From: Ponticoccus litoralis
GTDB lineage: Bacteria > Pseudomonadota > Alphaproteobacteria > Rhodobacterales > Rhodobacteraceae
Reading direction: 5' to 3'
NCBI RefSeq assembly: GCF_039769985.1
Contig: NZ_JBDNCH010000001.1
Span: forward strand, 109,158 to 173,157
DNA length: 64,000 nucleotides
Part shown: positions 18,700-27,795 of the stretch, one piece after another
Layout of the letters: every line of letters starts with the position of its first letter
How positions within the stretch are numbered: position 1 is the first letter of the stretch
The notes under the pieces: generated by a model
Database searches by the model: none
The model's input: the letters and a program-made list of their open reading frames with translations, nothing else
Told to the model about the DNA's origin: nothing
Program-made: the position numbers and the translations under genes

Positions 18700-20240
18700 A
18701 TGCTGCTTGAGTCGTTCTTCACTGTTCTCGCCGATTTCGCCACGAGCCCTGCCAAGTTGGGCCTCGTCGGGCTTGGCGCCATCCTTGGGCTGGTTCTGGG
18801 GGCCATACCGGGGATTTCATCGACGATGGCCCTGGCGATCCTCATGCCGGTGACCTTTACGATGGAACCCGGTGTGGCGATCCTGTTCCTGATCTCGGTC
18901 TTCATGTCCAGCGTCTACGGCGGTTCGATATCGGCCATCCTGATGAAGCTGCCCGGCACGCCGGCGTCGATCTTCACCCAGATCGACGGGTATCCGATGG
19001 CCCGGGACGGCCGCGCCGGGCATGCCCTGAACTATGCCTTGGTGGCTTCCACCGTGGGCGGCATGGTCGGGCTGGCCCTGCTGGTCGTGTTGGCGCCCGT
19101 GCTGGCGGATTTCGCGACGAATTTCCGCAGCCCCGAGTTCGCCGCCGTGGCGCTGTTCGGCATCGTCATGCTGTCCTTCGCGTCCAACGGCTCGACGCTG
19201 GTGGCCAGCGCGGTCGGTTTCGTCGGCGTGCTTCTGGGGATGGTGGGCTTCGATGCGCTTACGGATGCGCAGCGGATGACCCTGAACCAGCCCATGCTGC
19301 AATCGGGGCTGAACCTGATCCCGGTGATCATCGGCCTGTTCGGCCTGGGTGAGATCCTGCAGAACCTTGTGCGCTTCGGCGACACGCCCGCCGCCCGGCC
19401 CGCCATTGGCAAGGTGATGTTGCCGTTTGCCGAGCTGGTCAAGCGCTGGAAGGTCATGCTGCGGGGCTCGGTGATCGGCACCTTCATCGGGGCGATCCCC
19501 GCCGCGGGATCGGCTGTGGCGGTTTCCATCGCCTACGCCCAGGAGCGGCGGTTGTCGAAGGAGCCCGAGAAATTCGGCACCGGGCACCCGGACGGCCTTG
19601 TCGCGCCGGAGGCGGCAAACTCTGCTTCCGTCGGTGGTTCGCTCATTCCGCTGATCGCGCTGGGGGTTCCGGGGGACACGATCACCGCCGTGCTGATGGG
19701 CGCGCTGATGGTGCATGGGCTGACGCCCGGGCCCCTGCTCTTTGCCAACGATCCGACATTCGTGTCCTGGATCTATGTCTCGGTGCTTCTGGCGCTGGTG
19801 GCCACGCTGGTGCTGGGCCTTGCCATGATCCGCGCCGCCGTGCTGGTGACCCGCATTCCGCCGCAGCTGATGTATGTCTTCATCGCGGTGTTCTGCGTCA
19901 TCGGTGCCTTCGCGATCCGCAACGACATGAACGACGTCTACGTTATGGTTGCCTTCGGTGTGGTCGGTTTCGTTTTCTCGCGCATCGGCCTGCCGGTGAC
20001 GCCGCTGGCCTTCGGGCTGATCCTTGGCCCGATCCTGGAAGAGAACCTGCGGCGCAGCCTGATGATCAGCCAGGGGTCGTGGAAGATCTTTATCGACCGT
20101 ACTCGATCTCGGCAACCTTGCTGGCCGTCTGCGTGCTTCTGGTGGCCCTGCCGCTGATCACCGCCTTGCTGCAACGCGTCTACGGGCCGCTGGCCGGGAA
20201 GAAGGGCGGGAAGGTCCCCAGTAATTATCCCGGTGAATAA
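18700..20240 (+). CDS. tctA: TTT transporter large membrane subunit TctA (frame break near 20100)
   Basis: Polytopic permease of about 513 residues. Signatures: G-A-I-P-G-I-S-S-T-M-A near residue 30, K-L-P-G-T-P-A-S near residue 87, and G-V-P-G-D-T-I-T-A-V-L-M-G-A. The frame changes at I-F-I-D-R; restoring one base gives a last hydrophobic helix and a TAA at 20238-20240. The end of the gene contains an AATTAT/ATAATT inverted pair (20223-20242). Confidence 0.88.
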
Positions 20241-20256
20241 TTGTTCTTGAGGGATT

Positions 20257-20304
20257 GGCGCTGCACCGGTTAGGAGGGGGAAACTCTGAAAACCGGATAG
20301 CGCC
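20257..20304 (+). promoter_or_regulatory. Inverted repeat bracketing the tetR ribosome site
   Basis: GGCGCT (20257-20262) and CCGGTT (20266-20271) pair with AACCGG (20291-20296) and AGCGCC (20299-20304). The loop contains the strong AGGAGGGGG ribosome site, and the right arm abuts the tetR ATG. It may be a TetR operator or an RNA hairpin limiting translation. Confidence 0.5.
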
Positions 20305-20974
20305 ATGACCTCCTCGAACATACGCCGTAAGCCGGGCCGTCCGAAAGAGGGGCCGGAACTCCGCGAGGTGATCCTGGACAGGGCCGAGTTGCTCTTTGCC
20401 GATCATGGCTTCAACGGAACCAGGGTGCGGGAGATCGCAACAGAGGCCGGGGTCAACCAGGCGCTCGTGCGCTACTACTTCGGCTCCAAGCAGGATCTGT
20501 TCGATGCGGTGGTCCGTCGGCGCGGCAGCGTGATTTCGGGTGCCCGGCATGTGCTGCTGGACGACCTGCTGTCGCGGGACGTGGCGCCGACCGTCTCGGA
20601 ACTGGTGCGCTGCTATCTAACACCCCAATGGGAAATGAAAAACTCGGGCCCGAACGGCGCGGCATTCGTTCGCCTGCAGGCGCGTTTGCATGCCGAGCAG
20701 GAAGACCATGCCTTCCGCCTGCGACGCGAGGTCTATGATGCCTCGGTCAAACGCTACATCCAGGCGCTTTCAGAGGTACTGCCGGAGATCCCGAAAGAGA
20801 TCATCTCGACCCGGATGGCCTTTGCCGTGGGCACCTACATGTTCATGCTGAACGACCTCGGGCGCATCAACGACATGACCGAGGGGCAGGTCGGGGACCT
20901 CGGCGGTGCCGCGCTTCTGGATCAGCTCGAAGCCTTCCTGTCCGCCGGTCTCGGCGGCGCCGCTGAACAGGTAG
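20305..20974 (+). CDS. TetR-family regulator (3' end uncertain)
   Basis: TetR N-terminal helix-turn-helix at residues about 15-60: I-L-D-R-A-E-L-L-F-A-D-H-G-F-N-G-T-R-V-R-E-I-A, then V-N-Q-A-L-V-R-Y-Y-F-G-S-K. The ligand domain follows to about residue 220. As read, the frame runs on to 21393 across most of the maleate isomerase gene, which is implausible; stops in the other frames at 20964-20966 and 20972-20974, the normal TetR length, suggest one lost or gained base near 20960. Probable controller of the following nicE-led genes or of tctCBA. Confidence 0.75.
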
Positions 20975-20995
20975 ATGACCTGGAGACCAAATACG

Positions 20996-21016
20996 TTTGT
21001 ATGCGAATGATTTTCG
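20996..21016 (+). promoter_or_regulatory. Island motif copy C
   Basis: TTTGTATGCGAATGATTTTC on the plus strand, about 60 bp upstream of nicE. It is nearly identical to copy D before nicC, which supports joint control of the nic genes. Confidence 0.5.
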
Positions 21017-21076
21017 TTGAAATTATACGTATGACTAATTATGCAGGAAGGTGCGTTGATTTCAGAGGTGAGAATC

Positions 21077-21826
21077 ATGACCCCGATCCGAATTGGCCAG
21101 ATTGTGCCGTCTTCCAACATCACGATGGAGACGGAGATTCCGGCGCTTTTGCGTGCGCGAGAGGCGGTAGCGCCGGAGCGTTTCACGTTTCATTCGTCGC
21201 GGATGCGGATGAAGCATGTGACGCGGGAAGAGCTGGCGAAGATGGATGCGGACAGCGACCGCTGCGCGCTGGAGCTGTCGGACGCCAGGGTGGACGTGAT
21301 GGGCTATGCCTGCCTGGTTGCGATCATGTCGATGGGGCATGGCTATCACTGCACCTCGCAGGAGCGGCTGCAGGGCGTGACCCGCGACAATGACGCGGAG
21401 GCGCCGGTTGTGACCTCCGCCGGGGCTCTGGTCGAGGGCATCAAGGCGATCGGTGCAAGGAAGGTCGCGGTGGTGGCGCCCTACATGAAGCCGCTGACCG
21501 AGATGGTGGTGGACTACATCCGCAACGAGGGCATCGAGGTGGTGACCTGGCGCGCGCTGGAGATCCAGGACAACCTGGCGGTGGCGGCGCATGACCCGAT
21601 GAACCTGCCCGGCATCGTCGCGGAGATGGACACCTCGGAGGTCGATGCGGTGGTGCTCTCGGCCTGCGTGCAGATGCCCTCGCTGCCTGCGGTTTCGACG
21701 GTGGAGGCGCAGGTCGGCAAGCCGGTGCTGACCGCCGCCATCGCCACGACCTGGCAGATGCTCCGGGCGCTGGATCTCGACACGCGGGTTCCGGGCGGCG
21801 GCACGCTGCTCTCGGGCGCCTACTGA
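21077..21826 (+). CDS. nicE: Maleate cis-trans isomerase
   Basis: A 249-residue Asp/Glu racemase-superfamily protein of the maleate isomerase type (NicE/MaiA), converting maleate to fumarate. The two catalytic cysteines are visible: in G-Y-A-C-L-V-A near residue 79 and in L-S-A-C-V-Q-M-P-S-L near 197. The N-terminus (I-G-Q-I-V-P-S-S-N-I-T-M-E-T) binds the substrate carboxylates. ATG 21077 follows GAGGTG; an earlier in-frame ATG at 21041 is less likely. It starts the nicE-nicD-nicX-nicF cluster and catalyses the last step of that pathway. Confidence 0.9.
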   Translation: MTPIRIGQIVPSSNITMETEIPALLRAREAVAPERFTFHSSRMRMKHVTREELAKMDADSDRCALELSDARVDVMGYACLVAIMSMGHGYHCTSQERLQGVTRDNDAEAPVVTSAGALVEGIKAIGARKVAVVAPYMKPLTEMVVDYIRNEGIEVVTWRALEIQDNLAVAAHDPMNLPGIVAEMDTSEVDAVVLSACVQMPSLPAVSTVEAQVGKPVLTAAIATTWQMLRALDLDTRVPGGGTLLSGAY

Positions 21827-21836
21827 GGAGGGTGGC

Positions 21837-22622
21837 ATGAGCTTCGGGTACAATATCCACGCCAATGGCATCCGCCAGCACCTGATCCGCTGGGACGGGC
21901 CGGAGGGCGCGCCGCAACTGCTGCTGATCCCGGGGATCACCTCGCCCGCGATCACCTGGGGCTTCGTCGCCGAACGGCTGGCCGAGCGCTTCGAGGTGCA
22001 TGTGCTGGACGTGCGCGGGCGCGGCCTGTCGGAGACGGGCGACCTGGATTACACGCTGGATGCGCTGGCCGATGACGCCATCGCCATCGCCGTGACCATG
22101 GACCGTCCCGTGGTGATGGGCCATTCCATGGGCGCCCGGATCGCCATTCGCGCCAATGCCCGCGACCCCGAACCCTTTGCCGGTTTCCTGCTGGTCGACC
22201 CGCCGATGTCCGGGCCGGGCCGCCGCGCCTATCCGTCGCAATGGCCCTGGTACGGCGACAGCATCGTGATGGCGGCGCGCGGCTGTTCGACCGAGGAGAT
22301 GCGGGCCTTCTGTCCGACCTGGAGCGACGAACAGGTCGCCCTGCGCGCGGAATGGCTGCATACCTGCCACTGGGGCGCGATCCGCATCGCCTTCGACGGG
22401 TTCCACACCGACGACATCCATCAGGACATCCCCGGGATCGCCAAGCCCGCGCGGCTGGTCATCGCGGGGGGCGCCACGGTGGTCGACGCGGTCGACCAGG
22501 CCGAGGTCGCGCAGCTGAACCCGGCCATCGAACAGCGCATCGTGGCCGGTGCCGGCCACATGATCCCCTGGGACAACCTCGAGGGCTTCCTCGGGGCGGT
22601 CATGGACTTCGACCTTCAATAA
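21837..22622 (+). CDS. nicD: N-formylmaleamate deformylase (alpha/beta hydrolase)
   Basis: A 261-residue alpha/beta hydrolase. The nucleophile serine is in V-M-G-H-S-M-G-A near residue 100, the acid in the L-L-V-D-P-P region and the histidine in G-A-G-H-M-I-P-W near residue 243. In the nicotinate pathway NicD hydrolyses N-formylmaleamate to maleamate and formate. Assignment rests on its position between nicE and nicX and on family length. The formate produced could be used by the formate dehydrogenase and ligase encoded further right (inference). Confidence 0.87.
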   Translation: MSFGYNIHANGIRQHLIRWDGPEGAPQLLLIPGITSPAITWGFVAERLAERFEVHVLDVRGRGLSETGDLDYTLDALADDAIAIAVTMDRPVVMGHSMGARIAIRANARDPEPFAGFLLVDPPMSGPGRRAYPSQWPWYGDSIVMAARGCSTEEMRAFCPTWSDEQVALRAEWLHTCHWGAIRIAFDGFHTDDIHQDIPGIAKPARLVIAGGATVVDAVDQAEVAQLNPAIEQRIVAGAGHMIPWDNLEGFLGAVMDFDLQ

Positions 22623-22645
22623 ACCGGGAATAGGGAGGATCCGTC

Positions 22646-23677
22646 ATGGATCATGCAAGCTTTACCGACATCTGCCTGCACCAGCTGAAGATGTCCGGGG
22701 TGCGCAAGGACGAGCGCCTGATCGTTCTGACCCAGGGCAATGACCGGCTGGACTATGCCGATGCCTTCATGGCGGCGGGCCGCATTCTGGGCGCCAACAT
22801 GTACCACATGCGGCTGCCCGCGCCGCCCGTCGTCGGGTCCTGGGCGGTGGGTCAGACCGGCCTCGCGGCGATGCCCGAGGCGGTCGAGGCGCTGAAGAAC
22901 TGCGACATGCTGATCGACTGCGTGTTCCTGCTGTTCAGCCCCGAACAGTTCGCCATCCAGGCCGCCGGGACGCGCATCCTGACCGCGGTCGAGCCGCCGG
23001 AGCTGCTGGCGCGGATGCTGCCCAGCCAGGAGCTGCGCGAGAAGGTCGAGATCGGGGCCGACTACCTGGCACGGGCCAAGGTCATGCGCATCACCTCGCC
23101 GCATGGCACCGATGTGACCTACAAGCTGAACACCTATCCCACCGTGGCCGAATACGCCTGCACCGACGAGCCCGGGCGCTGGGACCACTGGCCCTCGGGC
23201 TTCGTCTTCACCGGCGGCGACGACGACGGGGTGGACGGGCAGATCGTGGTGGCGCCGGGCGACGTGCTGCTGCCGCAGAACATGTATGTGCGCGACCCGA
23301 TCACCTACACGATCGAGAAGGGCTGGATCACCGACATCCGCGGCGGGCTGGATGCGGAACTGGTCAAATCCTACATGGAGGGCTTCAACGATCCGCGCGG
23401 CCTGGGCATGAGCCACGTCGGCTGGGGCATGAACCGCGACGCGCATTGGCATGGCATGACCCCGGGCGAATTCCCCGGCGGCATGGGCATGGAGCCGCGC
23501 AGCTTCTACGGCAACGTGATGTTCTCGACCGGCCCCAACAACGAGCTGGGCGGGCCCAACGACACCGCCTGCCACCTCGATATCCCGATGCGCGGCTGCT
23601 CGCTGTTCCTCGATGACGAGCCGATCGTCATCGACGGCGATCTTGTCGTCAAGGAGATGCAGATCGCGCGCCGCTGA
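22646..23677 (+). CDS. nicX: 2,5-dihydroxypyridine 5,6-dioxygenase
   Basis: A 343-residue protein of the NicX type, an extradiol-like iron(II) ring-cleaving enzyme related to M29 aminopeptidases. It opens 2,5-dihydroxypyridine to N-formylmaleamate. The likely metal ligands are the histidine in M-S-H-V-G-W-G-M and the H-x-D pair in D-T-A-C-H-L-D-I-P-M-R-G. The G-G-D-D-D-G-V-D-G and Y-G-N-V-M-F-S-T-G segments are typical. Preceded by AGGGAGGA, 23 bp after nicD. Confidence 0.9.
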   Translation: MDHASFTDICLHQLKMSGVRKDERLIVLTQGNDRLDYADAFMAAGRILGANMYHMRLPAPPVVGSWAVGQTGLAAMPEAVEALKNCDMLIDCVFLLFSPEQFAIQAAGTRILTAVEPPELLARMLPSQELREKVEIGADYLARAKVMRITSPHGTDVTYKLNTYPTVAEYACTDEPGRWDHWPSGFVFTGGDDDGVDGQIVVAPGDVLLPQNMYVRDPITYTIEKGWITDIRGGLDAELVKSYMEGFNDPRGLGMSHVGWGMNRDAHWHGMTPGEFPGGMGMEPRSFYGNVMFSTGPNNELGGPNDTACHLDIPMRGCSLFLDDEPIVIDGDLVVKEMQIARR

Positions 23678-23760
23678 GCGCGGCCCCCCCAAAGCCAGCG
23701 CCGCCTCTGTCCGGGCCCGGGGTCCGGCGGGGCGGGCGCCCCATTTACGGAGGACAGGAC

Positions 23761-24389
23761 ATGTCCCAGCAACAGGTCTATGCCGAGGCCGGTTTCGGCC
23801 GTACCGGTGCCGCGCGGCAGCCGCCCGGCCATCGTGGTGGTGGATTTCTCCTACGGCTTCACCGACACCCAATACCCGACCGCCGCCGACATGTCGGCCC
23901 AGATCGCGGCGACCCGCCGGTTGACCGAGGCCGCCCGCGCCGCGGGTTTCCCGGTAATCTATACGGTCATCGCCTTCCAGCCACTGGAGCTTGCGACGCT
24001 GCCCTCGGCTGAAGAAGGCCACGGGCATGGCCGCCCTGACGGTCGGGTCGCGGCTGGTCGAGATCGACGCCGCCACGGGCATCCGCCCGGACGACCCGGT
24101 GATCGTCAAGCACGGCGCCTCGGCCTTTCACGGCACCAATCTTGCGGGCCTGTTGACCGGCGCCGGGGTGGACACGGTGGTGGTCACCGGCGCCACCACC
24201 TCGGGCTGCGTGCGCGCCACCGCGGTGGATGCGGTGCAATCGGGCTTCACCGTGCTGGTCCCGGCGGATTGCTGCGCCGACCGAGCCCGCCCCCCACACG
24301 ACGCCGCCCTCTATGACATCGACCAGAAATACGGCGACGTCACGGACGCAGACGACATCCTCGCTTGGATGGCCACGCTCTCTGCCTGA
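23761..24389 (+). CDS. nicF: Maleamate amidohydrolase, isochorismatase family (two frame breaks)
   Basis: Cysteine hydrolase of the isochorismatase family, about 209 residues after joining three frames (breaks near 23818 and 24000). The triad is visible: aspartate in I-V-V-V-D-F-S-Y-G-F, lysine in V-I-V-K-H-G-A-S-A-F and cysteine in T-T-S-G-C-V-R-A-T. NicF converts maleamate to maleate and ammonia. Preceded by GGAGGA and followed by a strong terminator, so it closes the rightward nic unit. Confidence 0.85.
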
Positions 24390-24414
24390 GAGCGGTCACC
24401 ACGAGGGCAGGAAA

Positions 24415-24440
24415 GGGGCGCGGGTTGCGCCCCTTTTTTT
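24415..24440 (+). terminator. Intrinsic terminator after nicF
   Basis: GGGGCGC, loop GGGTT, GCGCCCC, then seven T residues: a textbook rho-independent terminator 26 bp after the nicF stop. On the opposite strand a second GC stem at 24479-24503 follows the nicC stop without a T-run. Confidence 0.9.
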
Positions 24441-24518
24441 GTATTGTCAGGCTTGGGATCGACCCGGGACACAGGGAAGGGCGGCCCCGGAACGGGACCG
24501 CCCCTCGGCGTGACCGGA

Positions 24519-25661
24519 TCAGCCAAGAGCGGCTGTCATCGGATCGTAGGCATAGACCCAGGCCGGGTCTTCCGGCTCTTTCAGCCAGGTGTTCGCATTC
24601 GAGATCGTCTGGACCTTGGTCGCCCGGTCGCGCCGCGTGTTCTCGTAGACCTGGAAGGCATTGGCATAGTCGCCGATGCCGGTTTCCGTCAGGCAGCGCG
24701 TCAGCACGGCGGCATCCTCGATGGCCATGCAGGCACCCTGAGCCATGTGCGGACGCATCGGATGGCAGGCATCACCCAGCAGGCACATCCGGCCACGGCT
24801 CCAGAGGTTGAGCGGATCGCGGTTCCAGAAAGGCCATTTGGTGACGGTTTCGGTGGCGTCGATCAGCGCCTGCACCATCGGATGGCCGCCGCCGAAAATC
24901 GCCTCCATCTCTTCGCGGGAACTGTCGACGAAGCCTTCCTCGTGCGGCCAGCTGTCGACCGGAACGCCGGTGACGTAGTAATATTCGGATCCGTCGCCTT
25001 TCGTGGCGTAGGCCATGATGTGGCGCGACTGCTCCCACCACCATTTGACACAGGTCTCGAACTCCAGGCCGCTGGCCCGCAGCTTGTCCATGTTGAGCAG
25101 CGCCCGGTGGCCGATCCAGCCGCTGTAGCGCGGGCGTTCCTTGCCAAGCAGTTTCTCGCGCAGAAGCGAGTTGATGCCATCCGCGCCGATGACGATACGC
25201 GCCGCGATCTGCTGACCGTTTGCAAAGGTCATCAGCACGTCGCTGTCGCGCTCTTCGATTTCGGTCAGCCGGTGATCGAAATGGACCTGGTTCTTTGGCA
25301 GGACATCGATCTGTTCGGCATGCAGGTCACCGCGGTGGATGGTGATATAGGGCGCGCCGTATTCCTTCTTGGCGTGGTCGCCGAGGGGGATGCGCGACAG
25401 ATATTCGCCCGTCGTGCCGTCCCGGGAAAACCAGAAATCGGGATGTGCGCCGATCTCGGCAAGGCGATCTTCGAGCCCGATCTTGCGGAAGATCTTCATC
25501 ACGTTGGGGCCGATGTGAATCCCGGCGCCAAGGCGCGTGAACTCGGGTGCCTGTTCGAAGCAATGCACGTCGAAGCCCGCATCGACCAGGAGAGCGGCGG
25601 CGGCCGCGCCACCAAGGCCAGCTCCGATTACGGCAATGTCTACGGTGTCGATTGCGGTCAT
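24519..25661 (-). CDS. nicC: 6-hydroxynicotinate 3-monooxygenase (FAD)
   Basis: A 380-residue class A flavoprotein hydroxylase: Rossmann G-A-G-L-G-G-A near residue 13, the G-A-D-G-I-N-S motif near 158 and the second FAD motif L-L-G-D-A-C-H-P near 295. The segment C-V-K-W-W-W-E-Q-S-R-H-I-M-A-Y resembles the active-site region of NicC, which decarboxylates and hydroxylates 6-hydroxynicotinate to 2,5-dihydroxypyridine using NADH. It converges with nicE-F and has its own copy of the island motif at its start. Confidence 0.88.
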   Translation of the reverse strand: MTAIDTVDIAVIGAGLGGAAAAALLVDAGFDVHCFEQAPEFTRLGAGIHIGPNVMKIFRKIGLEDRLAEIGAHPDFWFSRDGTTGEYLSRIPLGDHAKKEYGAPYITIHRGDLHAEQIDVLPKNQVHFDHRLTEIEERDSDVLMTFANGQQIAARIVIGADGINSLLREKLLGKERPRYSGWIGHRALLNMDKLRASGLEFETCVKWWWEQSRHIMAYATKGDGSEYYYVTGVPVDSWPHEEGFVDSSREEMEAIFGGGHPMVQALIDATETVTKWPFWNRDPLNLWSRGRMCLLGDACHPMRPHMAQGACMAIEDAAVLTRCLTETGIGDYANAFQVYENTRRDRATKVQTISNANTWLKEPEDPAWVYAYDPMTAALG

Positions 25662-25674
25662 GGTTTCCTCTGTC

Positions 25675-25695
25675 CTTTAATCATTCGTGTACAAA
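25675..25695 (-). promoter_or_regulatory. Island motif copy D upstream of nicC
   Basis: On the minus strand TTTGTACACGAATGATTAAA lies about 14 bp before the nicC ATG. It matches copy C in 13 of the first 15 bases. A repressor bound here would cover the transcription start region. Confidence 0.5.
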
Positions 25696-26151
25696 CAAAT
25701 ATCACGCAATCGACGATCCGGGAAGAGTCTTCTTCAGGGCGTTTAAACCTCTCGAAAACAGAAGGTTAATCTGATCTCCCGACCGGAGGGCCGGGGACCA
25801 CGCCTAGTGAGGGCCGTTCTAGGGGTCTGCCCGAATCTGTTTGAACCGCAGGAGCGCGACGGGCGCTTCGGTGACGACGAGGGTCGGCATGCCGTCGACC
25901 GGCCTGGCGGGGTCGGGCAGCGGTTTCGCTTTTGCCCGCCGTGCATCGCGTGCGGCTCGGCGCGGTGGCCTATCGGCATGTGCAGGCAGGTTTTGTCCGG
26001 CGCCGGTGCAAAGGCCGCGCCGGAAGCGTGGCCGCTCTTCGGTCAGGTCAACCGGCGCCCGGCGCCTTGCCGGTCCTGCGGCGGGCCGGCGGCGGGATGC
26101 GGCGCGGCTTGGCCATTGACGGGGCCGGAATCGCCGGGGCAGGTCCGCCGC
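25696..26151. other. Gene-free stretch between nicC and the hydrolase gene
   Basis: About 455 bp with only shadow frames. No clear terminator with a T-run is seen for the leftward hydrolase gene that starts further right and moves away from here. Confidence 0.4.
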
Positions 26152-27795
26152 TCAGTTGTGGTCGCAGCCTATCTGGAAGCCGCTGTCGCAATGCGCGATC
26201 AGGCGTTCCGTGTCCCCGGCGCTCCAGTCTTCGGGCGCGGTGAGGGCGACCCAGGGCTCGACGTAGTCGCGCCCGTAATAGGAGTGGCCGTATCCCGCCG
26301 GTGCCGTCGTCGCCAGGGCCATGTCCACCGCCAGCTGAAACTGCGTGACGACCGGCATGAACCGCATTTCCGGCGACACATCCGGCGCCGGGGGCTCGGT
26401 CATCCAGACCGGAGGCCGGAACACCGAGGCCGGTTCGTAGAAGACAATCGGATCGCTGGCGTATTGCAGAAAGACAATCCGCATGGCGCCCCAGCCGTCC
26501 GGGCCGAGGGCGTTCTGGTAATTGGACGCGAAACGCACCAGCCGCCCGTCGCCGAGAACCGGGGCGACGTAGGGGCTGCCTGCGTTGCGGGAGGCTACCA
26601 CCGCCCGCCATTTGGCCGAGGGGAAAGGCGACCCGGCCCAGAGCGCGCCGTCGATCGGATCGTCGAGCAGCGCAAAGAGGTCGGTGCCGTACATCGAGGA
26701 CCAGGCGCCCAGGCTGAGGCCGTGAATGTAAAGGCGCGGGCGGCTGTCTTCGGGCAGCGAGCGCCAGTAGCGGTGTACCGCGCCGATAAGCGCCTCGGCC
26801 TGGTCGAGACCGGCATCGGTTTCAAGGATCAGCGCAAGCGGGGATTGCAGGTAGGAATATTGCGCGGCCACCGTCGCGACATCGCCGCCATGCATGTATT
26901 CGACCGGGTCGAGCGCGCCCGGGTCGAGCCAGCCGGTGCCGGTGGGCAGGGCGACGATCAGGACTTCGCGCTGAAACCCGCCCTGCCTGCGCAGCTCTTC
27001 CAGCGCGATCCGGGCGCGGGCCTCGGGGCTTTTGTCGTCGGCAAGCCCGACATAGACGCGGATCGGCTGAAGGGCGGCGCGCCCGGTAAAGGCGGCGATA
27101 TCGGCGGCCTTCGGACCGGATGTCACGAAGTTGCGGCCCGGCTGGCCAAGCGCGCTCCAGTCGACAAGGGAGTCCGCGCCGCCCGTCTCGATGCCCTCCG
27201 GGATCGGCGGGGCGGTCTCGAACAGCGCCTGCGCGGTGGTGTAGGATCTGTCCAGCGCACCGATGACCCGGTCGAGCATGCCGTCGCGCGTGACGACAAG
27301 CAGCAGCAGCCCGGTGACGGCAAGCCCGGCGACATTCGCGGCCCGCGGCGGCATGTAGCGGTAGAGGCGGGTGCGCACCCGGTCGAACAGCCACTGGACC
27401 GCCAGGCCAAGGACAAACAGCAGCACGAAGACGGCGATCGCCAGGGCCAGCATCTGCGGCGTATGCGAGGTTTCCAGCGGCGGCATCTCCATCCGTTCGC
27501 GGACACCGTTCTGCCAGTTGCGCGCCCGGGAAATGCACAGAACAAGCAGGATCAGGAAGGGCAGGACGATGGCGACCCGCAGCCGCATCAGCGCGCGTCC
27601 GGTCGCCTCGGGCAGCTCCAGCAACCGCCAGATCGACAGCGCCGCGCGTCCGATCAGGTATCCCAGCGCCATGACAAGCCCGCCAAGCGCCCCCTGCACG
27701 ACCCAGCCGCGGGGGATCAGCGTCGGCGTCAGCGACGCGGCGAAGAACAGTAGCCCAAGCGTCAGGGCCAGAATGTAGAAACGGGGCATCTTCAT
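26152..27795 (-). CDS. Membrane alpha/beta hydrolase, Abhydrolase_9 family
   Basis: A 547-residue protein with four or five N-terminal transmembrane helices (residues about 5-175) and a C-terminal alpha/beta hydrolase domain. The block R-V-Y-V-G-L-A-D, then G-T-G-W-L-D-P and Q-Y-S-Y-L-Q-S-P-L-A-L is typical of Abhydrolase_9; the nucleophile elbow is H-G-L-S-L-G-A near residue 345. The substrate of this family is not known to me. Its ATG overlaps the stop of the FUSC-like gene (ATGA), so it is translated as part of an efflux-type operon. Confidence 0.85.
   Translation of the reverse strand: MKMPRFYILALTLGLLFFAASLTPTLIPRGWVVQGALGGLVMALGYLIGRAALSIWRLLELPEATGRALMRLRVAIVLPFLILLVLCISRARNWQNGVRERMEMPPLETSHTPQMLALAIAVFVLLFVLGLAVQWLFDRVRTRLYRYMPPRAANVAGLAVTGLLLLVVTRDGMLDRVIGALDRSYTTAQALFETAPPIPEGIETGGADSLVDWSALGQPGRNFVTSGPKAADIAAFTGRAALQPIRVYVGLADDKSPEARARIALEELRRQGGFQREVLIVALPTGTGWLDPGALDPVEYMHGGDVATVAAQYSYLQSPLALILETDAGLDQAEALIGAVHRYWRSLPEDSRPRLYIHGLSLGAWSSMYGTDLFALLDDPIDGALWAGSPFPSAKWRAVVASRNAGSPYVAPVLGDGRLVRFASNYQNALGPDGWGAMRIVFLQYASDPIVFYEPASVFRPPVWMTEPPAPDVSPEMRFMPVVTQFQLAVDMALATTAPAGYGHSYYGRDYVEPWVALTAPEDWSAGDTERLIAHCDSGFQIGCDHN

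Noticed and set aside
20975..21393. C-terminal extension of the TetR frame into nicE
   Set aside because: The extension has no domain features and overlaps nicE in another frame; a frame error near 20960 explains it.
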